In this document: positions 34,320 through 46,763 of the stretch, piece after piece | How the letters are laid out: every line of letters starts with the position of its first letter | How positions within the stretch are numbered: position 1 is the stretch's first letter | Assembly (NCBI GenBank): GCA_930367205.1 | Contig: OV884011.1 | Coordinates: 143,093,937-143,157,936, forward strand | DNA length: 64,000 nt | Direction of reading: 5' to 3' | Origin: Acanthosoma haemorrhoidale | Taxonomy: Eukaryota; Arthropoda; Insecta; Hemiptera; Acanthosomatidae | The notes under the pieces: model-generated | Databases searched by the model: none | What the model saw: only the letters and a program-made list of their open reading frames with translations | Told to the model about the DNA's origin: nothing | Program-made: the position numbers and the translations under genes

Positions 34320-37300
34320 ATGTGTATGTATATATCCTTCATCATCACTCATTCCTGTTTCAATAGAAGCGGGTGTCTCTCTAAAAGACAGCTAGCCTTT
34401 TCCTGCCCTTAATGGAAGAACATGAGGGTGTAAACGCACACCCCTTTCATTATTTTTATTGGTATCCTGTCACCCTATCTCTATACATATACTTGTCTCA
34501 AGTGTAAGGAATGACGTGTTATCCGTCAGGAAAAACTAGTTATACAGATGTTGTTTTGAGTTCTAATTTAAATAGTCTTAAAGTAACATAGTTTAAATAT
34601 TACCTTTAATTGCCATTTTTGGGTTATGCTTTTATAAACAATCAGTCAACCTGTCTGTTTTCCCACGAATCAATGTATTTAATCAAGCACAAGTGGTTTT
34701 AGCAGTTGCTTATACCGTTCTCAAGTGCTTCGAATGGCATAATGTGCTGCCGAAAGCGCTTGGGCACGTATTTGTGGGAAGCCAATCTAGGTTGATTGAT
34801 TTTAATTTAAATAATGGAAACCCCTATAATTTATCCGCAATGTTTTTATCAGTGCTCCCTTGTAAACGTCAATATTTGCTTGTTACTCTTACAACCGCGA
34901 TCAAGATTCGTCAAGGAAAAGAGAATAGACGGCCACACAGATGTTGTTAGGATAGGAGTGCTTTGCCAAGGGGGCTTAAATTGTCTGGTAACAGAATTAG
35001 TTGTAGGGACTAGAGGACGCGCTGATGGTCTGATTGGCCGGTAATCCTGTTTGCGGTTCTATATTGGCAACCTCCTTCTCAATTAGGGTACACTAATGAC
35101 CTAATAAACTAATATAAGCAAACTAATTGGAGGTAACCTAGGTATGCGATATGGCAGGTTTAGTGTAGCATAGTGTGACAGCCATCGGATCATACTGCTG
35201 ACTGGGAATCTTGGGTGCTAGTGATTTCACCTACTTCAGACAAAGGTGATGCGATGATTGATACTATAATAACAATTTTGTATTTAGGTTCGTTTTTTCT
35301 TATATACATACAATTTTTTAAATGCGTCTTTTTTTATAAAGTTAATTATTTACAAAGTTTACAATTTTTCTCAGAAGCACAAATTAAAATATTTGATGCT
35401 TTGGTCACTGAGACTGTATTTATGTGTACATTGCAATAAATTATACTGGTAATCTAATCAATGGTAAAAATCGTTAGTATAAAGGAAAACTCAATAAAAT
35501 CGTACACACGATCATAATGTGTCAGATATAATAGAAAAATTATCAAAACTAAGAATGTAAAATGAGGTGTTAGATCATAAGAGATAGTATACATAACTTT
35601 TTAAGATAGTAGACATAACAAACACCAACGTTGGTTTCTCTTCAAAAGCTTTTCTTTTATTGGCAAGTTCTTCCTCAGGTGACATTGGATATCGAACAAA
35701 CGTTGGAATGAGTTTGCAATTGGCGAAATTGTTATCTAAAACCTTAAAGAAAAATGAAATCTGATTATTTTTTCTGCCAGGATAAATAAAAAATGTCTAG
35801 CTTCGTTGTTTTTGTAATGTTTCTCCTGGATTCCCGTAGGTCATAGATCAAATAGACACAATCCTCGACCCTCCTGCTATTTTTATCTTGTAGATCTGAA
35901 TGCACCGGGAATCTTTGTGGACTAAGTATTTTTTCATAAAAATAGGGAAATTTATGATTGAATATAAGTTTCTAAATGCGCGCTGCTTGACTTGACACTT
36001 GTTGCATGTCGTTATCCAATAGACTTTTACAAATGTTATTAATTAAATTAATTGGGATCATAAATGAACTACTCATGTTAGAAAGATTTCTTTTCCGTCC
36101 AAAGAGAAGTAGTTTGGCGGTAGAGCATCCCTGGATCTAAATAATGTTGGGGTGATTTAAAGCGGTTGGGCTTTACAGCTGATCTAAGCACTTGCTTAAA
36201 TTATTATTCCCGCAAAGTCATAATAATGCGTAGTCATAATGTGATTCTACAGTTTCTATAATAGGCTACGTAGCCATTACTATCATCGTGATGATATATC
36301 ACGAGGTTATTCACATTTACCTAAAAACTAACGTTGATTTTTAATACAACCAAGGTGTAATGATAAAAATGAAAAATACTATAACTATACTACTTAATAT
36401 AAGTATATTCTAAAGCACTAACGGTGTAAGGGAGAACAATACTAATCGAATCTTGGTTCCGAAAGCAATCTACCAGGAATAAATCTCTAACACAATAAAT
36501 GCAGATCAAATGACTTAACTAACTAACCTTTGCATAGTGGCCGCCCCAAAACTTCCTCCACTATGAAGCAGTTTTCAGATAAAGGCATCTAGTTTCTTCT
36601 TCTCCGACCAAATAGCGGAAGTGAATTTACCCAACGGTATACCTGCTTGGTATAACAGACATACCATTCTACATCCAAACAAACCATCAACGACTGACTT
36701 TGATCTTGACCTATAGAACTAGACCTTTCTTTAACAAGTAAATCTACAGGAAACGATTCAATGTACCACCCTTTTGGGATGCCCGGATTCTACGTCCCTG
36801 GTGAACCAAGGCCTAAATCCAGATCGAGGTCTCATACCGCATTGAAAACCAGTCTTCTTGGGTGAGATCGCCTCTCCCTTGTCTGTGTATTTTTTATTTT
36901 ATATTTTACTTTACAGTCATTGATTTCATTATTATAAATATTGCGTTTATAATTTTATATTTTATCTGTATTCTAAATATATATCAATTTCAACCTTTTG
37001 ACAATTTGAGAATTTTTATCTTCCAGTTATCTGCAATCAAATATTTCATATAGGCAGTTTTAGCTGCGGAAAGTGCTTGTGAGATAAATATACGTCATTT
37101 ATGAGTAGAAAGCTCCATGCGCTAGTTGTGAGTGATTGTAAAATCACTTTACTTAACTCAGTGTCTGCTATTTCTTAATCTCGGAACTTCTGATATCTGA
37201 AAACCACACTTGCTTTTATGAAGATCTCCCGAAATTGGCACATGTTAGTCAAGCGGAGGGTTAAGTGTTAGAAATCTACACCAACTACCCTAAGGTAAAA

Positions 37301-38359
37301 ATAGGACCAGTAGTCACCTTACCTAAACAAGACATAAAAGTGACTTTTTCTTTGAGCTCATTCTCTAACAACAGTTTTTACTGATGCAGAAATGCGGTAT
37401 TTAATAAAAAACCTACCTTGTTCACTACTGATTATACCCGATTCCAAACAGGACAGGAACACTGTGTCACCACGTCATACAAATCCCCTGAAGAGGATTA
37501 AACTAATGTCTTTACTCACGGTGACATTTTTTTATACTTTTTAAAAACTTTCCGACTTTGAAGTGAGAGATTTTATTTTTAAAAATAATTAATAATTTTC
37601 CATGGTGAATAAACGCCTTAACAAGCAGTTACAGGATATTCCGGGAGTGGATAATGCACCACTCAACAAGTCCCCCACCCACACCATAGCCTGATCGGCC
37701 CTTTGATCTCCGAATTCCATTTCATCGAAGGGCTGAATAAAAAAGAGACAGTTATTCAAATGGTTCTATTACCCACCAACTTACCTCTTTCTATAATCAG
37801 CAGATCTGATGGCTTATAGATGAGCTGGGAATTGTACTTTTAAATTTCTATCAGGGAGAGCCCTAAGACTTAGTGGAGGGTGCCTTATACCACCTTTGAG
37901 GGCTCCCTAGGAAATGGAATAGAGGAAGGAAAATTAGGTCCCTTCTTTTACGTCCGTTCTATTGGAAATACCCCTGGAAGCTTTCAGGTTGCTTCATATA
38001 AGTTGCTAAACTTATTATTAATTTACATGTTTCTTTTGATCCCTTGAGTATTCAGTCTGCAAGTTACGCGGGTGGATCTTTTACAACAAACTTATATAAT
38101 GCTAATCAGTTTTATGATAAACTGATATTATGAATATGGTGCATTATGAATCGACATTTTTTTAAATTTTATTAATGCAAACTCCATTTGTTCAAATAGA
38201 TTTTTGTAAATCACACTCTTATCAAACATAAATGTTAGATTTTGTATGGAATAAATATACATGTACAAAGCAGCGGGCGATTTTTGGGCAAGTTTACATT
38301 TTTTAAACTCGCAAAGAATTAGTGTCTGATATATCTAATAATTTATATTCAAAATAATC
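34320..38359. other. AT-rich spacer
   Basis: No recognised gene or element. Slightly GC-richer stretches at 34890-35060, 36540-36860 and 37620-37990 are unassigned. Open frames at 34693-35044 and 35215-35439 have no family resemblance. Confidence 0.45.
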
Positions 38360-38372
38360 ATTAAATCTTGAC

Positions 38373-38735
38373 TCCTTGAAGCTCCTGACAAACCCAGCGT
38401 TTAACACAATGACCCCACCCCAATTCCCATCTCCCACATGGATGGCAACAGGCTGTCTCGGAAAACTAAGTTTAGTTTAGTTAAAGTTAAGTTTAGGTGA
38501 GTATTGTCACAACTCATTCTTAAGGTGAGCCTTATCACTTTCTAGGTTCATACGCCTTGCATTTGTTCATCAGCCTACCATAGACAAATCCTTTAAACTT
38601 CACACATTATATAAAACGTAGCTACGCTACGGTAAATAGAATTAGAACGAGGTGGTTTTATATAAAGGTTCCATATTGTATGTTTCCATATTGAGAAATC
38701 TGTAAATGGTTTAGAGACAAAAAAAAAAAAAAATG
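38373..38735 (+). mobile_element. J3 non-LTR element, 363-bp 3'-end copy with target duplication
   Basis: The 13-bp sequence ATTAAATCTTGAC lies at 38360-38372 and again at 38736-38748. Between them are the last codons of J3 (SLKLLTNPAFNTMTPP, compare the 18.1-kb and 22.6-kb copies), a 3' UTR with TAGTTTAGTTAAAGTTAAGT and GTAGCTACGCTACGGTAAAT, and an A run at 38719-38733. The boundaries are exact. Confidence 0.9.
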
Positions 38736-38748
38736 ATTAAATCTTGAC

Positions 38749-39789
38749 AAATGAGAAATATTAAAAAAATGAATGTAAATTAAATAAATTAATTTTGAAT
38801 ACGAAAACATCATTAACTCTCCATTGATACGACATGTCCAGACCTATATATAATACTAACATAAACTGACATCAATTAGTTTATAGTTAGACAAAAATAA
38901 TAATGATGATGAATGGTTTGTCCCAATAAAGGTGTAAGTTACATTTTAAGTTCATTTTATTAAGTCCCTACAGAAAAAAAATAGACTCCGTTGCTATGCT
39001 ACTTAATACTGCTGGAATGGTGAATTCTACAATTGGAACAACGTTCTGTGTTGCCGCTGCGTAGGGAACATGAAAGGAAAGCTAAATGTAAGGCTATTCA
39101 ATCAAAAACCCGAATTTACAAAAATGTAACATAGACCGTTTTTATAACATTCCATGTGCACTATTATGTTTTTGCAGAGCCAAAAAATATTTAATAAACA
39201 TGAGAAAGTTTTTGTTTCTTTCAATACCAAAAAGTCCTATCGATGGCAGTAAAATATATTTAAATAAGTATGACGACTTGTTCCTTTTACTCTGGCTTAA
39301 CTATGAATAGAATATGATATAATACAGATCTGAAAAGCAATAACTATTAACTCTTTAAGAATTTTAGTGCTATCTAATGCATTTATTACTCATAAAATGA
39401 AGGAGAAAACGTAATGATTCATGTTTTCTTGTTTTTATATCCAGAATTGAACTGCTGACAGCGAAATCAATGAATACATCGGATGTTAGGAGTGATTTAA
39501 ATAAGCAATTACTCCTTGATTTAAGAAGATTCGCTGAGGTTGAGAAAGTGAAAAGGAAAGCCCCCTACAAGGCACAATTCACATGAAAGTGGTGCCGAGA
39601 GGAAACTGAACAATAGCTCTTTCAGACAGTGTCGGTAATGAGTTGGCTGAATGGATTTTGAAGCAGAAACACTTATACCTGGAGCCAACCTCTGCTAGGT
39701 TACATTGTTTGCTTTTATATAGTGTTATATAATATTATTATGTGTGGTGTTTGCGTGCTTGAACCACAAACGCTTAAAATATAACGGGC
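38749..39789. other. AT-rich spacer containing one candidate exon
   Basis: Contains the candidate exon at 39445-39586. Sequence just after 38748 resembles that after the J3 copy at 22.76 kb. Nothing else recognised. Confidence 0.45.
39445..39586 (+). CDS. Candidate host terminal exon, unknown product
   Basis: A good 3' splice acceptor (TTTTCTTGTTTTTATATCCAG, ending at 39444) is followed after one base by 46 open codons and a TGA at 39584. The peptide begins IELLTAKSMN and then becomes charged and probably helical (RSDLNKQLLLDLRRFAEVEK, then VKRKAPYKAQFT). Composition is less AT-biased than the flanks. No family is recognised and 46 codons can occur by chance, so this is a candidate only. Confidence 0.22.
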
Positions 39790-39897
39790 TAGAGTCACTA
39801 TAACCTCTTAGCCGCCGTTCGGCGTTCGCCCAGAATGAGATAGAGCAGGCGGACCTGTGGTCTTTCACCCTGGCTTCCGATCTAGTTGGCGGGCAGC

Positions 39898-39903
39898 TTT
39901 ATT
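39898..39903 (-). terminator. Polyadenylation signal of family D' LTR
   Basis: AATAAA on the minus strand, within the short reading frame starting ATGGAGTCAGATCA. The same AATAAA is present at the equivalent place in the 47.2-kb copy (GAATAAAGC). Confidence 0.55.
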
Positions 39904-40413
39904 TCGTTTTGATCTGACTCCATAAGATCTTTAGAAGGTGTGTGCCCCGACAAAGCACTATGTTCAGGAGAACAGATACAGGGTAGGTTTATAGGTAGTT
40001 TATGTGGTCTCTGAATGACCACGAATTCACACTCGGTGTCTAAGGGTAGGCGAAAACCGTCCGGATCCCAAAGGCGAGTGTGAACCGGAGAGAGGCAGAC
40101 TGGATTGCGATGGGAGACACTGCTAGGTAAATTTTCAGGGCCACGGCCACCGTCGTCCGCGAGGGAGAGTTCTCTCCCAAGGACTAGCACCTCCTATTAG
40201 TGAGACGAAGGCAGAGATTACCACTAGGAAGGTGTGGGGTCTGAGAACGCCGGACTAAAACATAGCGAGGTTAGCAGAGAGAGATGCAGAGGTAGTTGAA
40301 TTAGAATACCATGGTTTTGAGTAGAGCAGCAAGCGCAAGTGTAAAGAGAGAGGAGAGAGTAGTGTTCCAAGTGACGGTCCTGTTCGTTATGCTAATTTTG
40401 TCCTGTGCCGCTT

Positions 40414-40421
40414 CTTATATA
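40414..40421 (-). promoter_or_regulatory. TATA box of family D' LTR
   Basis: The minus strand reads TATATAAG within GCCGGCTATATAAGAAGC, upstream of the pyrimidine-rich start-like segment. The position fits an LTR promoter. Confidence 0.55.
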
Positions 40422-40500
40422 GCCGGCCCGCCCTGGAGGATGTGGGGATGTCCCCCCACCTGCGGCTGTTTACTCCACTGGCTCCTCCCCCTACTCTCAC

Positions 40501-41154
40501 TGACCTCATAATATTTATTAACAACAAAATATGGAAACATAGATAGATATAATATGATTCGAGAAGAGGGGAACTTTTAATTATTCCTAATTAAGAGGTG
40601 GCCACAACTAATTTAAAACAAAAACATTACTAATCTGTTGTTTTGTTTTTTTAATACTGGGAGTACTTCACGCTATATGTTACGCAATATATTTATCTTT
40701 TAGTTAATTTTTCTTATCTTGTGCTGTCGACCTGCCTTGCTGGTACCAACATAATTACTTGATGTACAGCAATCAAATTAAGTTATTCGACATAGTACGT
40801 GGTTAGTTTACTACGAAAATAAAACTGTGGAAAAAACCAAAGACACTCTCATATAAGGGGAGCCAATAGAATAAAGATCAGAGGCTTACATTGATGTATC
40901 TAGTAAAGACGATGGCAAAAGGGCTGAAATAGAGCTTTTGGGAGGAATTAATTAATTAATTAATGCGATAAGGGCAGGATGCATATAAACAGCTATGATG
41001 TAATGGTGTCACCCGGTATTAATATTGACATAAATCAAAGACTGATATGTTTCTACTCAGCACGTTAAAGAAGAACTGACTGTTCTATGCCCACTCCATC
41101 CTGGAGAGTAGGAGAAAAGTCACCCAATTATAGCTAATAGAGTATGTGTGATAC
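40501..41154. other. AT-rich spacer
   Basis: Contains a short (TTAA)n run near 40946-40966. No gene recognised. Confidence 0.5.
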
Positions 41155-41275
41155 ATACAATCACTACACAACCTATTAGATACCTATCCAAACACCCTAA
41201 CCACCTAGCACAATCATTAATTATACTGCACCACACATCCCTATAGTCATTCATACTCGGAGACTGAAGCTTTGA
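41155..41275 (+). mobile_element. J2 non-LTR element, short internal fragment
   Basis: CTATCCAAACACCCTAACCA and CCTAGCACAATCATT through CACATCCCTATAGTC and CGGAGACT match the end of the J2 RT frame (10140-10220). It covers only about 120 bp and lacks the UTR, so it is an isolated broken piece. Confidence 0.7.
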
Positions 41276-41279
41276 ATTT

Positions 41280-43980
41280 TTTCAATTGAATGTAGTTAGT
41301 AATTATTGGAAAGGCTCCTTCCCTGCAGGTGCGAAATATTACCACTCCTAAATTTCCCGAAAAATAAAGGTAACACGCCACGTTACTTGACTCAGGCCTA
41401 CTCGTCTGTAAAAAAATTCATATATGTACATAAAATACGCTTAGTATTAGAAGTATGTTTTATGATTTTGGCCTCTTCAAAATATCCGCACTACACGAAT
41501 TTTCTTTCTAAAATGTTCGACTATATTTTTTACTGTCCGAAATTGATAAATGGAATTTTTTTTTATCGTTTCTTAACAATTCATGCGTTATAATGGATGA
41601 GATATAAGCTTTTTTTTTTCAATGAAAAGAATTAACATCAACAAGCTCGTTTCACAAGAATTAGTAATTTCTCTTGGATATGAGCTTTTAGTTTGTTTTT
41701 ATAGCTTTTTTTGTTTATAATAAACATGACCATTGTAAATTGAAGATAGAATAATTGGAAAAAATATAATGAGTTTTTTTATTGGTTTTTTTTTTAAGAG
41801 GTAATTTATATTTCATGTTTTTTTTCTGCTGGCCCTTTAGTTACTTTCAATTCAAAACAATAATTTTGGTTACCAGTTATACTTGTGAAGAAAGCAGGAT
41901 AAAACTTCAGCAGCTGGACTAAATAATGTCTGCACTCATTTTTCTGAGGTTGATATTAATTATAAAATATAATATAAAGTAGTTATCTTTATCTTTAGAA
42001 AAAAAAACTGAGTTAATGCTACCAAGATGTGCAGAATTCAGGATAAGGAATGCAAAAAACAGAAAAATTTTTCCAGAATTACATGGAAAAATATATGTCG
42101 AAAAGTTAATTTTTTGGAAAACTTAATTATTTAATTTTGCATTCGTTGTGTTGTTACAAATAATATATTTCACCCCATGGCTGACTTTTATCAGTTCACA
42201 AAAATACCATTTGTCTTTTAAACAACTTAATTTTGTTTAAACTAAAACTACTTTATACAAGATATTTGACGTCAAGCAGTTTACGTTTATTATTGAATAT
42301 TATCTAGTCATTAATATGACAACACTTTGGATATTAAATATATAAGTTCTGTAGTAAACCTACAGAATTTTAGGGTTTTTTTCTTATAGTCGATATTTCC
42401 TACAATTTCCGTAATTGTATTAAGAAGAACTTTCGGAAATCATGCGACTGATTATGTTGGCCTATTTTTTGAGGATAATTACACATGAAAGTGGTACTTA
42501 GATTTACCTTGAAAGAAAGAAAAATTGTAAGTAATCTGTATTATAAATTATATCAGGCAGAGCTCAACTCAGAGAGCAAACGACTCAGTTTCCAAAGAAC
42601 AATATCGGCTTGATAACATTTCTTACAAAAAACATTCAGTAACTATTGGAGTCCCAAGCGTTGAAGCGTTTGAATCTAAACCCTGCTGTATTTTGATCCC
42701 AATTCACCTTTCACTGACCAAAGTTTGGCTGCCACCTTCTCACCCAATATTTTTTCCCCAAGTACCCAAAAATACTGCTAATAATCATATATTCAATATA
42801 TACTAGTAAATAAGTCGGAAAAACATTTTGGGTACTTTATTCAATCTGTTAATGGAAATTATATTAACAAAACAGGAGTTACAAAAAGGATTTCATTTTT
42901 ATTCAAAGTCAATAATGGTACTCAACTCATACTCAAGAGTTTTCGCAATTACCTAGTTGTACCCGCAAAGTTAAACTTTGTTGAATTCTTTATGGAGAGA
43001 CATCTAGAAAGACATTAATTTGTTACAAAAATAATTTGTAAATAGATTCACCCGACGATCTATGTATATAATTATATGTAAATTTAAAGGGGCTATGAAG
43101 AAAAAAAACCAAAAAAAAAACATTAACATGACCCTTTATTTTGATGATGATTTAGTGACGGGATTTGTTTGTCCATGAAGCCACCTTCCTGGATTCAAAT
43201 TCAATCTAATAAGAGCTATAGTTTGCTCAGATTTACGAATCGACAGAGGCAAGGGGTCACACGTGTGCCAGCCCCGACCGCCTTATCATCGGCGATCTGG
43301 AACCTGCCGAGCGGGGAATGCGAATTTTTATACCGTCTGCCCCCTCGGGATATTGGGGCCCTCCTTTGTCCCCGGGTCTTGCCTTCTACAAAGGGTCTGG
43401 GTTATTACCAATATAATGAAACCGGCCCGGATTTATGAGGGGCAGGAGGAGTGATGTTACGTCGGAGTCATTACGCCGCTGTCCTTAACCAGGGGTTGGC
43501 AGCCCACCGCGTTATCTCTCCTCTGCCCGGCGGATAATGGGCCATCACAGGGTCCTCTATCCCAAGGGGGTCTGTCTCATCGATGGGGTATTTACTCTAG
43601 TTGAAAAAACAATTTATAAAAATAGGGAGGGATTATCTGAGGGGCACAGGCCTCAGTTGTTGGCTCGAACCCACTCTATTCCACTTTCAAAAAATAATGT
43701 TAATAAAGGCTTGATATTACTACAGTATGAGAATGATGGCATCTCACTTGACATCAGAAAAATGAGATCTTCTCTATCAGCTGGCAACAGACCTTGCAGA
43801 TTGTTCTTATTAACACGCAATAGCTTTATTGATATCTACTCATTACACGTTTGTGCATAAGAACTACTTGATATTCTGGGCTAAAAGTACTACGTTTAAT
43901 ATAGTAAAACACCTCACACCAAAATGTAATTATGTTTGGCTAATATTATATACTTTATATTTATAATGATATAAAAACTC
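41280..43980. other. Spacer with a GC-rich block
   Basis: AT-rich except about 43240-43560, which is strongly GC-rich and pyrimidine/purine patterned like an LTR or exon, but matches nothing else in the window. The overlapping open frames at 43169-43454 and 43537-43860 are unassigned. Confidence 0.4.
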
Positions 43981-43984
43981 ATTC

Positions 43985-44345
43985 GCATGAGAAAGAAGAA
44001 GCGGTCTTTGTCAAGCCCTCACACTTCTTCGTCAGCCGCGTCACCAAATACGAGACAGTGGATGCTGACTAAGAGCTCTGGACAGGATTGGAGAAACTGG
44101 CCATAACCAGGACTGTCGCGTATTTATAGCAGGTCACGAGGCCATTGCCACTTTAGTCTTTGAAAAGGATTATAGGGATGTATGGAGCACTGTAATGACT
44201 GCTGTAATGTGCTACGGGATTAGGGTGATTGGATAGGTTTCGATGGAATTTCATGAACTTGGAAGTTAATGTGTTCAAGAATGTAGGGTATATTGTCATC
44301 GTTATGAAGGGTTTTGTTGCTGACGCAATTAGTTTGTGGAAGCGA
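43985..44345 (-). mobile_element. J2 non-LTR element fragment, truncated at both ends
   Basis: On the minus strand J2 RT C-terminal coding (from the equivalent of YVSNKTLH, through KFMKFHRNLSNHPNP) is followed by the stop region and the UTR as far as the GC-rich block and GCGAATGAG. The distal UTR and tail are missing, so this is a secondarily broken copy. Frame: open from 44371 to 44153 with a frameshift inside. Confidence 0.82.
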
Positions 44346-44949
44346 GAATGTAGGTAAAGGGTGCAAATCACTTATTTGTGATTAGAAAAATTACAACCCT
44401 CACAGCAGCTCAATATACACAGGATATGGAATAGAATTGCCTTCTATGAAAAACTTATAAAACCAAATGTTAGATTTTTCAAAATTTATTCAAATGTAAT
44501 AAATAAACAGTTACAATGTTGCACTCAAAATTATTACAACTAATCAAATAAAAATATCAATATTACGATATCAACAAAATATGGTTAATTTTAAATCTTT
44601 ATATTTAATTATATGAACCACAGTTACTATGACGTTTACATTCCTTGTTGTGTCAACCTCTTTATTACGAATAATTAGAACTTCCCCTCTTCTAGGCCCA
44701 GAAAATATACACTAATGTTTCCATATTTTTAATAATAACAACCTTAAAGCGTCAGTTAGGAGAGGGGGAAACTAGTGAATGAAACAGCCGCAAGTACTAG
44801 TGGTGAGTCGGTGCAACTCCACACCGCTGCTGGTCTGCCTACATAAGCAGCCAGATTTGAGGGATTCAAATGTGGACCGAAATGGATAACTGCCCTCGTA
44901 GATTTAGGGAGCCAAATGTTATTATATCTGGTAATGAACATAAATGGTA
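44346..44949. other. Spacer before J3 copy
   Basis: AT-rich to 44740. The GC-richer stretch 44755-44940 might be J3 upstream sequence but shows no recognisable ORF1. Confidence 0.4.
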
Positions 44950-44955
44950 ACCCAC

Positions 44956-45630
44956 CATATACTTAATTTTAACTGTGATGGTCTCATGGCCAAAATAGAT
45001 TAGATAGAAGTGTTATACTCTACTTATATATATAAGAGATTGCACTCTACCAACCAGATATGGTAGTATTGACAGACAAGAGGGTGTCTACACAATCGAT
45101 CCACATCAAAGGTTATTCTACTGCCATCGAGATGGTCACCGGTTACGGTGGTGTTCTCGTTTCTGTACGACATGGTATCAATTGGAAGGAAGTGGCTTCA
45201 CTACTGACTACAAGTGATCCCAGGCTTCAACGCCTGACAGTAAAGGTAAATTTAGGGAAACCCATTTACCTTACCGCTCTATACAGGAGACCGTACGCGT
45301 CCCTCCAGGAGTACTCAGCCCTGCTACACGCATGTGCGCGATCTAACCACTGGGTAATAAGAGATCTCAATGCGAGACACACGCTGTGGCATAACACCGC
45401 TACAAACAGGGCTGGGAGACTCCTGGTTAGAACGCCGTTTACGGTCGTTCACCCTTAGACATTTACTTTTCAACTGAGAGGTAACCCGCAAGATGCCTCG
45501 ACATTTGACTTACTTTTGACCAGACAGCCTCACCGTATCACCAGTTGTACTGCCCTCGACCTTATTATGTCTGACCACAATAAAGTGAATTCTCTCACAA
45601 CGCAAATCCGAGGCTTGATGAAACTCTGAA
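44956..45630 (+). pseudogene. J3 endonuclease domain
   Basis: Apurinic-type endonuclease with LNFNCDGLMAKID at the N-terminus, MVVLTDKRV where the family has a catalytic glutamate (Asp here), the GYGGVLVSVRHGI strand, TALYRRPY, RDLNARHTLW (usually GD-N-HH; Gly replaced by Arg), TPFTVVHP and the terminal SDHNKV with the catalytic Asp-His pair. It is open for 132 codons from 45060, then a stop at 45456 and another after LMKL. This is the most complete endonuclease in the window. Confidence 0.84.
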
Positions 45631-45899
45631 AAACAGCAAAGTGGCATGAGCGACTTTACGGCGCTCACAGAAAGTTCGGGAAGCTGCTGCAGGCTACAAA
45701 ACACAAGCTACTGTTCGTCTGCACGAAGATGACAATCTTCTTACTGCTTAGCAACAGGCAACTAAACTGGCCGACTACTACGCTAGGGATATTACGGCTA
45801 GGACAGTCTATAACATATGCCTCCTCCACTAAATACTTAACACATGTTAGTATAACCGAAGCAGCTCAAGGCAATTCTTCGCCTCCAGGGAAACCAAGC

Positions 45900-46370
45900 A
45901 CCGGGGCATGACGGGATACAAACAGTTCTGCTCAAACAAATGCAGAGGAGCGGGATAATACAACTCGCAAACTTATACAACTTTTGTATTAGATTGCGGT
46001 ATTTTTCAGACAAATGGAAACAAGCCATCTTGTTTCCATTACTCAAGCCAGCAAAGAGCGGAGATCATCCAGCCCACTACCACCCAGTCAGTTTGCTACC
46101 GCCAATGGGGAAAATTTTCTAGAAAACTTAGTGACTCCAACAATTTCTAAACGGTGTACTGATGAAAGTGGTCACACATACTTTATTCGAGCAACGGAGC
46201 AACAGTGAGCTTCACGAGGTCTTTGATCTGCTTACGGTGGATGAATTCATTCAACGTAGACATATTAAATGTTTGCGACTCACTACAGTACTTGACAAAG
46301 CCGTTGTTTAAAGCGATAACCCCCGCTCCGTTCCCCTATCTATGGCAGGACGCTGTTGAGGTAGGAACGC
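45900..46370 (+). pseudogene. J3 reverse transcriptase, fingers joined to C-terminus
   Basis: LYNFCIRLRYFSDKWKQA and LKPAKSGDHPAHYHPVSLL (usual HYRPISLL) identify the RT fingers. Near 46190-46205 the frame passes straight to a C-terminal segment (TVDEFIQRRHIKC), equivalent to FIKRRHIKFFDSL of J1. The whole palm and most of the thumb, normally about 300 residues, are deleted. Several stops add to this. Inactive. Confidence 0.82.
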
Positions 46371-46664
46371 TTTAGTCTTTAGGTTCTAGTTGTTTTAGGT
46401 TTTAGTTTGTAACTTTCCCGCTTATAAAATCCGAAGGTGAGCCCCATCACCTAGTCCTGCATATTGTATATTGATCTTTTACTGTAAAATTAAATTTTGT
46501 ATTTGTAAATCTACCCTCCTTCAAATGCATCTGCGTATGAAGTAGGAGGAGAAAATTGTACATCTTGTTCATTTTATAAATGGTTCTTCATTTTTTTAAA
46601 TAAAAGGGGTTTTGAAAAAAAAAAAAAATAAAAACATTTGACAGACTATTGGCAACCGGCAACC

Positions 46665-46672
46665 GAGGTACA

Positions 46673-46763
<91 letters not shown>

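Larger units (their letters stand above)
39790..40500 (-). mobile_element. Solo LTR-like repeat, family D' (minus orientation)
   Basis: Read on the minus strand it matches 46665-47345 over about 600 bp. It has LTR promoter architecture: a TATA box (CTATATAAG region), about 70 bp later a pyrimidine-rich start-like stretch (ACTACTCTCTCCTCTCTC), and far downstream a polyadenylation signal overlapping a short ATG frame. GAACATAGTGC and ATGGAGTCAGATCA are also found in family D. No internal pol or gag lies next to it. Outer boundaries are approximate. Confidence 0.72.
44950..46633 (+). mobile_element. J3 non-LTR retrotransposon, long internally deleted copy
   Basis: Endonuclease, start of the RT, a deletion, then the extreme C-terminus and 3' UTR ending in an A-rich tail (46614-46635). 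The element is 5'-truncated close to the start of the endonuclease frame. The 3' UTR (TTTAGGTTCTAGTTGTTTTAGG) resembles those at 18.25, 22.7 and 38.5 kb. No target duplication found. Nonfunctional. Confidence 0.85.
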
